A stretch of 64,000 nucleotides of DNA from Planctomycetaceae bacterium (GCA_029259845.1 JAJDEI010000138.1:1-64000), one strand, 5' to 3'. Counted from the stretch's first letter, positions 8,546 through 17,967 are shown. A program made the numbers and translations. The notes: a model not told the origin generated them from the letters alone.

Positions 8546-10018
8546 CTAGCCGGTCGCCCCGCCGGAGCCGCCTCGTGCGTCCAATCCGTCGGACAACGCC
8601 TCGCGCAGATCGCGGAGCCGGATCGGCTGCCTGAGCACGCGGACCAGGCCGTTGCTCGATTCGAGTTCCTGAGCAACATCGCCCTGCCGCTCCGAGAGCA
8701 CCACCAACAGCACGATCGACGCCGTCTCCGCCAGCAGCATGGCACGCCTCACATCCTCAGCCACACGGTCGCCGATCGACCCTCCCATCAAGACCACGCA
8801 GTCCGGCGGATTGCTCTTCATTCGGGCCAGGGCCCGCTCCACGTCGCTGAGTAACAGCACGCGATAGTTGTGCCGCGAAAGGTATTCGCGAAGCCAATTC
8901 TGTTGTTGCAGCCGTCGCTCCACACACAGCACCGTCGGCAAATCGACGCCGTTTTCAGCAGAAGCGATGTTCGCTGAGGAATCGCCGCCGTCGTGGCCGA
9001 TCATCGGACGCAAATCGCCGATCACCTGCGTCGGAGACTGGTAGCGTCGGGCCGGGTCGATCTCCAGCAATCGATTGACCGTGGCAATCACTCCGGGAGG
9101 AAGCTGCGGGTTCACCTCAGCAATCGGTGGGATCTTCCGATAACGGGTGATGTCGCGACGTTCGTCCCGGCTGCGGGTTCTCGGGTAGGGGGGCTGCCCC
9201 GTCACCAACTCGTAAAGGATGCCCCCCAGGAAAAACAGATCACTTCGCGGATCGTTCGACGGTGCTCCGGTGTGCTTCTCCAACGTGGAGTATTCCAGCG
9301 CCTGTGCAAAGCCGGCCACACCAACCCGGCTCAGCACATGGTCATCCACCGCCAGTCCGAAATCGATCAGCCGCGCCGTTCCCTGGCTGCTCATAAGGAC
9401 GTTGGTCATCTTCATATCGCGGTGGGTCACCCCCAGACTCAGCGCATAAGCGAGCGCCTCGCAAATGTGCATCGCGTACCGGCACGCCTCGCCAGGCTGC
9501 AGCCCGCCGCAATCCTGCTGCGAGCCGCCGCGAATCTTCAGGAAATCGCGAAGGTTGCCCCCTTCCACGAACTCCATCGTGATGTAATGAATATTCCCCT
9601 GGCGCGCATAGCCGTAAATCGGCACGATATTCGGATGCTTGAGCCGTTTCCCGATTTCCCCCTCCCGCCGAAAAAGCTCGACGGTGTCACGGTCGGCGGT
9701 CCACCGTTCGCGGAGGACCTTCACGCCGATCATCTTTCCATCGACGACCGAACAAGCCCGATAGACACGGGCGAAGCTGCCGGAGGCGTTGCGGTACATC
9801 AGCTTGTAGTCGCCCAGGACCAGACTCTCGATGCCGCCCCTGCAGATCCGGTCGATCTGAAACGTCGTCAGATAGTGCTTTCGCTCAAGAACCTCCAACA
9901 GTTCCTGGGCGTCGGCAGTCGCGGGAAATTCATCGCGGCATTCGCGCAATGCTTGCAGGTCGACCAGCCGCAGTCCCAGTAGGCGGGACTCCAGTTCATC
10001 CATGCTCGATTCGGACAT
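8546..10018 (-). CDS. Ser/Thr protein kinase with C-terminal degenerate receiver domain
   Basis: A soluble Hanks-type kinase of 490 residues. The kinase domain spans about 70-340: GSFARVYR glycine loop (80-87), lysine in GVKVL (K100), catalytic loop HRDMKMTN (199-206), DFG (219-221), then YSTLE in place of APE and DLFFLGGILYELVTG. Residues 1-65 are a short helical N-terminal region. Residues 360-480 fold-match a response-regulator receiver, but the acidic pocket reads LCVERR, the phosphoacceptor position in PDCVVLMGG is Met411 instead of Asp, and the conserved Lys-Pro reads RQP. It should therefore not accept phosphate. No transmembrane segment is seen, unlike many bacterial kinases. It sits alone between epmA and nagA. 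The kinase call is firm; the pseudo-receiver is my reading of the motifs. Confidence 0.9.
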   Translation of the reverse strand: MSESSMDELESRLLGLRLVDLQALRECRDEFPATADAQELLEVLERKHYLTTFQIDRICRGGIESLVLGDYKLMYRNASGSFARVYRACSVVDGKMIGVKVLRERWTADRDTVELFRREGEIGKRLKHPNIVPIYGYARQGNIHYITMEFVEGGNLRDFLKIRGGSQQDCGGLQPGEACRYAMHICEALAYALSLGVTHRDMKMTNVLMSSQGTARLIDFGLAVDDHVLSRVGVAGFAQALEYSTLEKHTGAPSNDPRSDLFFLGGILYELVTGQPPYPRTRSRDERRDITRYRKIPPIAEVNPQLPPGVIATVNRLLEIDPARRYQSPTQVIGDLRPMIGHDGGDSSANIASAENGVDLPTVLCVERRLQQQNWLREYLSRHNYRVLLLSDVERALARMKSNPPDCVVLMGGSIGDRVAEDVRRAMLLAETASIVLLVVLSERQGDVAQELESSNGLVRVLRQPIRLRDLREALSDGLDARGGSGGATG

Positions 10019-10400
10019 GCGATCAGGGCACCGTCCCCCGACGGCGCAGCCCCCTTATGTGCTGCCATCTGCCGATCTTGGCCACCGGCCAAGCCTCGCA
10101 GACGACAACTGCCACAATCTCAACACCCCGCAAGAAATAACGACCGATTTGATTATCGTAACAGGGACCGCACGCGCGTCAATTCGGTCCCCTAAATCAC
10201 ATATGACCGTAGGAACGTGGCGGATTGCGGCCTCGCAACCAGCCACGCGGTTTCAGTGAAAACGATTACACTCCCCCGGTTGCACAACAATCCAGCCCGC
10301 ATCCATGAAAACGCAGCAGCGGTTAGCGGCCGACCGCAGATCGAGCCCGATTCCTGACAGTCTCTCCCACGAAAACGTTTGGCCGGCACTCCGGCAAACG
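10019..10400. other. Intergenic region upstream of the kinase gene, no gene seen
   Basis: This 382-base gap separates nagA and the kinase gene, both on the minus strand, so it should hold the kinase promoter. No ribosome-binding site-supported reading frame, terminator or repeat family is recognised. The centre (10120-10210) is more A+T rich than the flanks, as expected for a promoter, but I cannot name -35/-10 boxes with confidence. Confidence 0.4.
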
Positions 10401-11570
10401 TCATGAGGCAGCGTCGAGGGTCCCATGACGTACAACACCATCGGCGATCGTCGCCCGCACGCGCAGCCGGCGGTCTCCCGGCGACCAGCGAAAAACCACC
10501 AGATCGGCCCGCGAACCCCGTTGAAGGCTGGACTCTTCGCAACCCAGCAGCAGGGCCGGTTGCCGGCTCGCCATATCGCACGCCTCCGCCAGCGAAATGC
10601 CTGTCATCGACGCGGCAACCGCCACGCAACCGTCCGTCTGAACGCCGGAACCGGCCAGATACTGGCGTTGCCCGGCGATCACGATCGGGCCGTCCTCCAA
10701 CACTTCGAACCGACCCTCGTGATAGTCATACTCGCCCGGAGGGCACCCGGCCAATCCGGACGCATCGCAGGTGAGGATCACGTTGCGCGTCCCCTTCGCA
10801 TCGATGATCGAGCGGACCACGCTCGCCGGCAGGTGGTGGCCGTCCGCGATGATGCTCGTCTTGAGCCTCCGGTCGCCGAGCTGCTCCCAGATGTAGTTCG
10901 GGTGCCTCCGCAAGGTCCCGTGAGCCCCATTCCCCAAATGTGTGCTCAGCCTCGCGCCGGCGTCAACGGCCGCGGCGATCTGCTCGCCACTGGCCGCCGT
11001 ATGTGCGATGGCGATGGTGATCCCTGCGGCGACCGCGCGGCGGATGAATTCAACCGCTCCGTCGACTTCCGGTGCCAGTGTGACCAACCGGATACGGTTC
11101 CCGGACGCGGCCTGCAACTGCGTGAACTCTTGCCAGTCCGCCGGGCGAACATGCTCTGCCGGATGTGCCCCGCGCGGCCCGTCCTCTGCGGAAATATACG
11201 GCCCCTCCAAATGGCAACCGGCCACCATCCGGTCCGCCCACGGTTCCCGCTCGCACGCTTCGCGAATCGCCGCAAACCCCGCCTGCAGGGCATCGAAGCT
11301 GTTCGTAATCAGCGTTGGACAAAGCCCCGTGATGCCAAACTGAAAATGAGACTCCAGCACCGACAGGACCTGCTCCGGGGTGAGTCCCCCGTCGCTGAAC
11401 CACACCCCGCCAAACCCGTTGATTTGCAGGTCGAACAGCCCGGGGGCCACAAATGGCCAGTCCGCGACTTCACCCCGCGGCCAAGCCGGCTCCACGCTCT
11501 CAATGCGGCCCTCTTCGACCGTCACCCGGACCGGTTCGCCGCTGTCATACCGCCGCGCCTCAAACTGCAT
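10401..11570 (-). CDS. nagA: N-acetylglucosamine-6-phosphate deacetylase
   Basis: An amidohydrolase that removes acetate from GlcNAc-6-phosphate in amino-sugar recycling or catabolism. The (beta/alpha)8 core carries APGLFDLQINGFGG, the metal-binding Glu region HLEGPYIS, then AHPAEHVRP, IAHTAASGEQI, STHLGNGAHG with its metal-binding His, IADGHHLP and the catalytic Asp in LTCDASGLAG. The ATG at 11570 is chosen because AGGAG lies nine bases upstream; an upstream in-frame ATG at 11618 would add 16 unlike residues. The length is 389 residues, normal for the family. No nagB or PTS gene is adjacent, so it is a single-gene unit. The closest alternative would be another amidohydrolase subfamily, but the HLEGPYIS/AHTAA pattern favours NagA. 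Confidence 0.92.
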   Translation of the reverse strand: MQFEARRYDSGEPVRVTVEEGRIESVEPAWPRGEVADWPFVAPGLFDLQINGFGGVWFSDGGLTPEQVLSVLESHFQFGITGLCPTLITNSFDALQAGFAAIREACEREPWADRMVAGCHLEGPYISAEDGPRGAHPAEHVRPADWQEFTQLQAASGNRIRLVTLAPEVDGAVEFIRRAVAAGITIAIAHTAASGEQIAAAVDAGARLSTHLGNGAHGTLRRHPNYIWEQLGDRRLKTSIIADGHHLPASVVRSIIDAKGTRNVILTCDASGLAGCPPGEYDYHEGRFEVLEDGPIVIAGQRQYLAGSGVQTDGCVAVAASMTGISLAEACDMASRQPALLLGCEESSLQRGSRADLVVFRWSPGDRRLRVRATIADGVVRHGTLDAAS

Positions 11571-11662
11571 CGAAATGGCTCCTGTCAAGAAATGATCGGC
11601 CAGTATACACATAACCAACGCCGCTTGCGGTTCCGCATCACCGCGCGGGGTGTCGGAGGTTC

Positions 11663-11731
11663 GCCGTCGGCGATGCCTCCGGGCTAACAGGTATCACGGA
11701 TTGCCGTTCGCCCGGAGGCGACGGCGACGGC
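11663..11731. repeat. Palindromic repeat related to the kbl tandem repeat
   Basis: GCCTCCGGGC (11675-11684) and GCCCGGAGGC (11710-11719) form a perfect 10-bp stem flanked by further complementary gccgtcggcga / gacggcgacggc. The left arm continues as ctaac, exactly as in the tandem repeat at 3076-3171. It lies in the 370-base divergent gap between nagA and the YhaO-like gene, which otherwise holds no recognisable feature. Confidence 0.85.
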
Positions 11732-11940
11732 CGACGTCGGTGAAACGCCCCAACTTCAGCAAAACGTCTGCTCTGACACAGGTCGGATCCAGCCTTTGCG
11801 CAGATTTCCCGACCGGCTAAACTTGCCAGCAGCGTCCGGCGTGTGAGGGGCGCGACAGCGGGGGCGAAGACGGTCGCAACGCGGCGGCCTATCTCTCCGC
11901 AGGCCAGGGGGGGATGCTCCGCGCAGGAAAGGAGTCCGTG

Positions 11941-13206
11941 ATGTCGGTGAGGCCGTTTCGTTTCGTTCATGCGACCAATCTCCGGCTCGATCAGCCGCTG
12001 TGGGGGATCGGCTCCGTCACTCCCGATGCCCGCCGCATCGCGGAAGATGCCACGCTGTCGGCGTTGGAGCACATTGTCGGCGCCTGCGTCGATCATCAAG
12101 CCGCCTGCCTGCTGCTGACGGGCAACTGCTTCGACGCGGCCCACGCTTCCCGCGCCCGAATGTGCCTCGAAACCGCTTGTGAACGGCTCGCCGAGCACGC
12201 CATCGAGGTCCTCATCGTCCCCGGAGAAACTGATCCGTCACACGTCTGGGCCAACGGGATCGCGCTGCCGCCCAACGTCACCACCTTCGTCAGCCGCGGT
12301 TCCGAGCCGGTCGCCATCGTCCGCAACAGCGAAGTGCTGGCGACCGTCGAACCGTACGACGACCGGCATCACCGCGCGGAACGGGACGGACGCTCGTCGG
12401 CGCTGCGAATCGGATTGGCCGGTGCCGGACAGCACGCTGCGCTCCAGGAGACGCTCGCCGCCGATTCAAAGTGCATCAGCGAACAGCAATTCACCAACGA
12501 GTTTCCTGCGGCAGCGGAATTCGGATACCTCGCTCTGGGCAACGGTCGCGAGCGGCTCACCGTCGGGCTTCCGCAGGGGCTCGCCCACGATCCCGGCTGT
12601 CCGCAACCACTCGACGGACGTCGGACTCCCGCGAGCGGCTGTTCGCTCATCGACGTCGACAAGTCGGGACAGTTGCAGATCAAGCAACTGCCGACCGCCG
12701 TCGTCCGCCGGGAAGAGATTCCCATCTCACTGTCCGAAGGCGACTCCTGGGACGAGTTGGCCGAGCAGATGCAAATCGCCCTGCTCGACCGCGACCCGCT
12801 GCCGACCGAGAAACTGTGGCTCGTCCGCTGGATCATCGACGCCGATGCCACGCTGGCCGAATCACTCGCCGACCCGTCAACGCAGCGGGAACTCTGCGAC
12901 CTTGTCGAACAGGAACTGGCCGACGACCGCGGGATCATCCGTCAGCACGAGATGGAGGTCCGCCGTGATTGGTCCCCGTCGAATGGCATCGACCTGAACG
13001 GCTCCGTCTTCACGGAATTCGCAGACCTCATCGACGAACAGCTCCCCGAGCGAATCAGCCAGTTTCGGCGGCAATTGCCCGCGATCGACTGGCCCGAAGC
13101 CGGCTGGGTCAAGCACGTCATTGACGCCGGAGAACGCATCACCCCCTCGGCCGTCGCCACCCACGCCCACAACCTGGCCCGACGCCACCTGTTGTCACCT
13201 GACTGA
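11941..13206 (+). CDS. YhaO/SbcD-like metallophosphoesterase homologue, metal ligands lost
   Basis: This 421-residue protein has the calcineurin-like fold of SbcD/YhaO nucleases and precedes an SbcC/YhaN-like ATPase gene by 135 bases on the same strand. However every metal-binding motif is altered. DxH reads N13-L-R15 in FVHATNLRLD; GDxxD reads GNCFD (61-65); GNHD reads GETD (95-98); GHxH reads GNGR (200-203) in the otherwise classic YLALG context. The remaining scaffold is well preserved, so this is an intact but probably catalytically dead partner rather than a decaying gene. Residues 300-421 form a C-terminal helical region expected to contact the ATPase. The ATG at 11941 has GGAG six bases upstream; the ATG at 11914 lacks support. 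What is seen is the motif loss; a structural or DNA-binding role is inference. Confidence 0.85.
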   Translation: MSVRPFRFVHATNLRLDQPLWGIGSVTPDARRIAEDATLSALEHIVGACVDHQAACLLLTGNCFDAAHASRARMCLETACERLAEHAIEVLIVPGETDPSHVWANGIALPPNVTTFVSRGSEPVAIVRNSEVLATVEPYDDRHHRAERDGRSSALRIGLAGAGQHAALQETLAADSKCISEQQFTNEFPAAAEFGYLALGNGRERLTVGLPQGLAHDPGCPQPLDGRRTPASGCSLIDVDKSGQLQIKQLPTAVVRREEIPISLSEGDSWDELAEQMQIALLDRDPLPTEKLWLVRWIIDADATLAESLADPSTQRELCDLVEQELADDRGIIRQHEMEVRRDWSPSNGIDLNGSVFTEFADLIDEQLPERISQFRRQLPAIDWPEAGWVKHVIDAGERITPSAVATHAHNLARRHLLSPD

Positions 13207-13341
13207 TTTTGAATCAAACACGACCCGTCGAACCAAACAACTCCCGCTTGCAGTTTCGCACGGCCAAGAAACGACCCATAAGCTCCCAACACTCCGCACA
13301 TATCCCGCGGACCCCGCTCATCCCGGAAGAGGATTCCTCCG

Positions 13342-16300
13342 ATGAGACTGACAGAAGTCAACATTGACCGCTTCGGCGTCTGGCGTGACCTCGACGTGCC
13401 CCTGAACGAGTCGGGCGTGAACGTCTTCTACGGCCCCAACGAGGCCGGCAAGTCGACGCTCATGCGATTCGTACGCGGCGTGCTGTACGGCTTCCCGCCG
13501 CAGTCCGGCAGCAACGGTCACGCCGCCGATTCGCAAAGTGACGCACCGGGTCAGGCCCAGGGGTCGCTGCGGATCATTCACGATGGCCGCGAGCACATCA
13601 TCCGCCGGGAAGCGCGCGGCGGCGAACGGGGACGTGCCCGCTTCGATGAACTCGACTGGGGCACCGCCAGCGAGGCCCGCATCCGGCAGGTCGTGGGCGA
13701 CACGCCGGAGTCGCTGTACGAAAACATCTTCGCCATCGGCCTGTGCGAACTCCAGGAACTGGCGGTGCTCGATGCCGAAGACGTCGCCCGGCACATTTAT
13801 GGCATGTCCCTTGGGCCGGACGGCGAACGAATCCTCCGCGCGCGCGGTGCATTCGAGAAGCAGCGGCAGCGGCTGCTTTCGGACGATCGTAAAGCGGGCG
13901 AACTCGTCCGGCTCGCCGGGCGATTGGAAGAACTCGACCGCGAACTGGCCGATCTCGGCGACGCGAGCCAGAAACACCAGCTTCTGAGGGCCGAGACACA
14001 ACGCTTCACGTCCGAGATCGAAGCCGCCCAGAAACTGCAGTCGGAACTGGCCCACGAGCTGCGCGGCCATCGGCTCCTGGACCGCGTCCACGCACCGTGG
14101 AATCGCGCCCGACAACTCCAGTCGGAACGGGACCGTCTGTCGTTGCCGCGCGACTTCCCCGCAGACGGGCTGACGCAGCTCGATCAAGTCGAACAAGATC
14201 TCAAGAACCGTCAAACCCAACGCGACTGCCTGATGCAGGAGTCGGAGCAACACGATCACGAGGCGGACGAAGCGGCGATCGACACGGAGTTCTTTCAGCA
14301 CGAATGCACCATCCGGAGACTCTCAGACCACTGCGATGAACTGGGACACCGGGAGCGGCGTCTCTACGAGAAACAGTCGCGTGCCGAAGCCCTTCAGCAG
14401 AAACTCAGCGCGAAATTGACGACATGCGGCAGCGGCTGGACCGCCGATCGCCTCACCAAGAACCCGCTCCCTGCCAATGGACTCAACCGCTTGTGGGAGG
14501 CGGCTCGCTATTTTCGAACGGCTGTCTCCCAACGGCGGCGGACCGTTCGGCGATACAAAACGGCCGTCTCCTCCACACAACGACGTCAGGCCGAATTCAA
14601 CGAACGGATCAAATCGCTGGGCGGTCGTTCGTTATCGGATGCGGTTCGCGAGGCCGAAGGGCGGCTGGGCGATATTCGGCAATTGAACAGCCTTCGCGTC
14701 GAGGAAATGCGACTGACCGCCCAGGCAGTCGCCGCCTGCGGTCGCGTGGCGATCCGGTCGGAAATACGAGAACTGCCGCACCTGTTCAGCGTGCTGATGT
14801 GGTTCTTCGCCGGCGCGGGACTCGTCCTGGCCCTCCTCGGTTTGTGGGGCGGATGGTCCAATCGCGTCGCCGGCGGGAGCACCGCCGGGATCGTCGGACT
14901 GATCTATTTCTGCTTCGGGCTGTTTATGGCGGGCGCATCATGGACCGTCAAGCAGCACCTCGAACAATACTTCGAGCCCCCGCCGGTGCCGCATCCGGAC
15001 GCCTCTCCCGGCTCACCCGCGCCGCAGCGTGCCGACCCGCGCGTTGGACAAAACCTCGCCCGTGTGCAGCAGGCGATCCGAGACATCGTCGGAACGGCAG
15101 ACGCCCTGCCCCAACCCCGACTAATGGAGATCCCCGGCAAACCTGCCGGTGAATCGCCCGACGAATCTCACGGTGAATCGGCTGACGAACCGGCGGAAAA
15201 ACTCGACGAGTCGGACGTCCTCCTCCGCACGGTCCAGCGGCTGGCGGACCTGCGGGCGCTCCAGCGGGAAGAACAGCTCATTCAGCAGCGGCGGCATCGA
15301 TTGAGCCGCTACCGGGAGATCCTCCGCGACCGGCAGCGGCTCGTCAGCCGCCGCCGCCGCGAGTGGTGTGACACGCTCCGCGAACTGGGACTCGGCGAGA
15401 CCCTCAAAGCCAACGAAGCGCTCCATCAGTGGCATGCCGTCGGCGACGCCCAACATGTTCAACGCGCGCTCGGCCTCATGCAGGACGAGGTCCGTGCCGA
15501 GCAAAACGCGATCGAAAATCGGCAACGGCAAGTCGACAATCTCATCGGCGAACTGCCGGAAGATGCGGTCGCCGGACTCCACGCGGACCCGGATCAGATC
15601 GTCTCCCGTTGGCGGAGTCAGACGCACAAGCGGAATGGCTCACAAGACGAACGTGCCACGCTCCGCAAACTGGCCCGCGAAAAGCAACGCGAAGCGGAAT
15701 CGATCGACGAGGCGATCCGCGAACTCAACAACCGTCGCAGCGCCCTGCTCCTCCAGGCGGGCGTCTCCTCTCGGGATGAGTTGGCCGCGCAGATGCAAAC
15801 CCTGTCCCGGCTCCAGGAACTCACTCGGTTGCTCGACGAGGCGCAGTCCGAACTCCGCACCGTCGCCGAAACTGAACCAGAATTGGCCGTCGTCGAGGAG
15901 GACCTGGTTGCCTTCGACCCGGCCGAGAACACTGAGTCGGTCCGGCGGATCGAAGCAGAGTTGGCACAGATCGACCACAAGCTGCAAGCGGCTCACGAAC
16001 AACTCGGACGGACAAAGAGCGAGCTCCAGGAACTGGCTGCCGACCGCCGGGCCGTCAGCCTGCGGTTCGAGCGGGAACAGATCGCCGCCGACTTGGCGCG
16101 GCAAATGGATGCATGGTGCTCGCTCGACCTGTCGATTGAGGCGGTCGATCACATCCGCCATCGCCTCGAACGATACGCCCAATCGGATACGTTGCAACTC
16201 GCCTCCCAGTTCCTCGACCGGCTGACGTGCGGCAAGTATCCCAACGTCTGGGCGCCGCTGGGCGAGCGTCACCTGTGTATCGACGATGACGCCGAGCGAA

Positions 16301-16611
16301 CGCTCCGAATCGAGCAACTCAGCACCGGCACGCGCGAGCAACTTTTCCTGGCGATCCGGCTCGCCATGATCCGCCGGTTCGCCAACGAGGGGATCGAACT
16401 GCCGATGGTCCTCGACGACGTGTTCGTGAACTTCGACCAAATCCGCACCGAAGCGGCCGTCGACACCATTCTCGACTTCGCCGACCAGGGACAGCAGATT
16501 CTGCTATTCACCTGCCACCTGCACCTCGCCCACATGTTCGAAGCCAAGGGCGTCGACCCCGCCTGGCTGCCGGTCAACTCAGCCGCCGTCGAAAAACGCC
16601 GCGCGGGATGA
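13342..16611 (+). CDS. YhaN/SbcC-like SMC-family ATPase with membrane hairpin
   Basis: A 1089-residue SMC/Rad50-like protein. The Walker A motif GPNEAGKST is at 31-39. Long coiled coils cover roughly 170-470 and 620-950. Between them lie two hydrophobic segments (LFSVLMWFFAGAGLVLALLG and STAGIVGLIYFCFGLFMAGA), the membrane hairpin seen in YhaN. The C-terminal lobe has an ABC signature (LSTGTREQ), a Walker B reading MVLDDVFVNFD and TCHLH, all as in the YhaN family. The start has GAGGA nine bases upstream. It should form a complex with the preceding YhaO-like protein and bind DNA ends or branched DNA at the membrane. Here the ATPase motifs are intact although its presumed nuclease partner is not. 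It is convergent with the next gene, 15 bases away. Confidence 0.9.
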   Translation: MRLTEVNIDRFGVWRDLDVPLNESGVNVFYGPNEAGKSTLMRFVRGVLYGFPPQSGSNGHAADSQSDAPGQAQGSLRIIHDGREHIIRREARGGERGRARFDELDWGTASEARIRQVVGDTPESLYENIFAIGLCELQELAVLDAEDVARHIYGMSLGPDGERILRARGAFEKQRQRLLSDDRKAGELVRLAGRLEELDRELADLGDASQKHQLLRAETQRFTSEIEAAQKLQSELAHELRGHRLLDRVHAPWNRARQLQSERDRLSLPRDFPADGLTQLDQVEQDLKNRQTQRDCLMQESEQHDHEADEAAIDTEFFQHECTIRRLSDHCDELGHRERRLYEKQSRAEALQQKLSAKLTTCGSGWTADRLTKNPLPANGLNRLWEAARYFRTAVSQRRRTVRRYKTAVSSTQRRQAEFNERIKSLGGRSLSDAVREAEGRLGDIRQLNSLRVEEMRLTAQAVAACGRVAIRSEIRELPHLFSVLMWFFAGAGLVLALLGLWGGWSNRVAGGSTAGIVGLIYFCFGLFMAGASWTVKQHLEQYFEPPPVPHPDASPGSPAPQRADPRVGQNLARVQQAIRDIVGTADALPQPRLMEIPGKPAGESPDESHGESADEPAEKLDESDVLLRTVQRLADLRALQREEQLIQQRRHRLSRYREILRDRQRLVSRRRREWCDTLRELGLGETLKANEALHQWHAVGDAQHVQRALGLMQDEVRAEQNAIENRQRQVDNLIGELPEDAVAGLHADPDQIVSRWRSQTHKRNGSQDERATLRKLAREKQREAESIDEAIRELNNRRSALLLQAGVSSRDELAAQMQTLSRLQELTRLLDEAQSELRTVAETEPELAVVEEDLVAFDPAENTESVRRIEAELAQIDHKLQAAHEQLGRTKSELQELAADRRAVSLRFEREQIAADLARQMDAWCSLDLSIEAVDHIRHRLERYAQSDTLQLASQFLDRLTCGKYPNVWAPLGERHLCIDDDAERTLRIEQLSTGTREQLFLAIRLAMIRRFANEGIELPMVLDDVFVNFDQIRTEAAVDTILDFADQGQQILLFTCHLHLAHMFEAKGVDPAWLPVNSAAVEKRRAG

Positions 16612-16626
16612 GCGATCGCTGGTCGG

Positions 16627-17256
16627 TCATTCCAGCGGCGAGGGCGTTTCCCCCAGCGCGGTCCGCAGGCGGCGGAGAGCCCGCAGATAGCGCATGCCGG
16701 CGGCCGCCGGGCTGAGCCCCAACAGTTCGGCGACTTCGCCGTTGCCGAGCTGTTCCTGATGACGCAACAGCACGATTTCTCGGTCCGATTCATCGAGCGT
16801 GTCGAGCGCGGACCAGAAGCGGCCTTCCAACTCTTTGCGGAGCGCGTGGGCGGCGGGCGTCAGCTCCATGTCGCACAGCTGCGCGGCGAGGTCGAGCGAC
16901 GACTGGTCGGCGCGGCCGGCGACAGCGAGCGGCTGTTCGCGACCGACATCCCGCCGCTGGGCGCGGTGACGGCGATGGGCGTCGATCAGCCGATCCTTGG
17001 CGATCTGCCGTAACCACAAATGAAACGGCATGGGCCCTTTTTTGATGTAGTCGCTCAGCCGCCGGTGGGCCTCAATCAGTGTCTCCTGCACGATGTCACT
17101 GGCATCGACCCGTTGGGCCATGCCGCGGTCCATGCGGGCCGCGACCATCCGCAGGAGCGCCTCCCGATGCCGCTCAATCAAATCGTTGACCGCCCGCGAT
17201 TCCCCCTCCCCTGCCTGCAGGAGCAACCGCTGCGTCGTTTCAGAGTCGGGCCACAT
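16627..17256 (-). CDS. ECF-type RNA polymerase sigma factor
   Basis: A 209-residue sigma-70 family protein of the planctomycete ECF type. Region 2 covers about 18-100 (LIERHREALLRMVAARMD, then DASDIVQETLIEAHRRLSDY and PFHLWLRQIAKDRLIDAHRRH). Region 4 covers about 140-200 (LDTLDESDREIVLLRHQEQLGNGEVAELLGLSPAAAGMRYLRALRRL). It would direct RNA polymerase to a dedicated promoter set. No anti-sigma factor or kinase is adjacent; the nearest partner genes are unrelated. In planctomycetes such orphan ECFs are often regulated through kinases, but nothing here shows that. The gene is convergent with the YhaN-like gene. Confidence 0.93.
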   Translation of the reverse strand: MWPDSETTQRLLLQAGEGESRAVNDLIERHREALLRMVAARMDRGMAQRVDASDIVQETLIEAHRRLSDYIKKGPMPFHLWLRQIAKDRLIDAHRRHRAQRRDVGREQPLAVAGRADQSSLDLAAQLCDMELTPAAHALRKELEGRFWSALDTLDESDREIVLLRHQEQLGNGEVAELLGLSPAAAGMRYLRALRRLRTALGETPSPLE

Positions 17257-17289
17257 GGGTTACGTTCGATCAGTGGGGACGCAGGGACG

Positions 17290-17375
17290 AGTTCTGGCAA
17301 CAGATCTGAAACCTGACATTTGAAGTCTCAGATATGGTTCTTGAAATCTCGTATCTCAAATCTCATATCTGGCTC
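17290..17375. repeat. Low-complexity repeat of the aaatctcagat type
   Basis: Imperfect repetitions such as gacatttgaagtctcagata, cttgaaatctcgtatctcaa and atctcatatctgg occur in a short AT-rich stretch. Similar phrases (tttgaaatctgaaatccgag, caatctcaagtctcaaac) occur at 48055-48190. It is an intergenic simple-sequence family of unknown role. Confidence 0.6.
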
Positions 17376-17421
17376 AACACGTGCACGAACAGCCGCCGCG
17401 GGCAGTATCTTGCAATCGCGA

Positions 17422-17760
17422 TCAGACATCCAGCGGGTAGTCGCTGATTGGCAAACCCAGCCGGCGGACCTCTTGCAGTCGTCGCCAGCCGCGGGTGACG
17501 AGGTGTTCGCGTTGTTCCACGTCTTCCGACGCCAGATGCTCTTTTGCGAACGGGCCGTCGACGGTCACCGGCTCGAAGGCATCGTCGACGATAAATTGGG
17601 CCAAGGTGGGGTTGCAGCGAAGATGCCGCTCCGGTGACGACATCAGGGCTTGCGAGCCGATCTCTCCGATGACGTACCGCAGGTACAGGTCGCTGACCGT
17701 GATATTGGGGACTTCCTCGCCACAGACTTCGCAAAGATACCCTTGGTCGCACTTGGCCAT
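17422..17760 (-). CDS. Small Cys-rich (putative zinc-binding) protein, hypothetical
   Basis: A 112-residue cytoplasmic protein. The N-terminus MAKCDQGYLCEVCGEEVPN has three cysteines (4, 10, 13) and a fourth (about 49) occurs in RHLRCNPTLAQF, suggesting a zinc-ribbon-like site. The remainder is soluble, ends LGLPISDYPLDV and has no named domain I recognise. The ATG at 17760 is preferred because the residues before it in the longer frame (from 17847) are encoded by a simple-repeat stretch. Its ribosome-binding site is weak. It is separated from the sigma gene by 165 bases of repeat sequence and is divergent from the RND transporter. Probably a planctomycete-conserved hypothetical protein; function unknown. 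Confidence 0.7.
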   Translation of the reverse strand: MAKCDQGYLCEVCGEEVPNITVSDLYLRYVIGEIGSQALMSSPERHLRCNPTLAQFIVDDAFEPVTVDGPFAKEHLASEDVEQREHLVTRGWRRLQEVRRLGLPISDYPLDV

Positions 17761-17967
17761 CTGGTTGTTCTCGAGTGGTTGACTACAATACAGCGGCGCA
17801 CGGCACCGCTGATTGGCCATTTTCAATTGGCATTTTGCAATTTGCAATGGTGTTGCTGTCGCGGACGCTTGGGGTGATGACGGCGAGGTTTGGTGGTGTT
17901 AAGCCGCAAGCGTTCACCCACGCCGGCGAAGACCTGTTCCCCGATCCCTGACCCCCGGCCCCTGATT

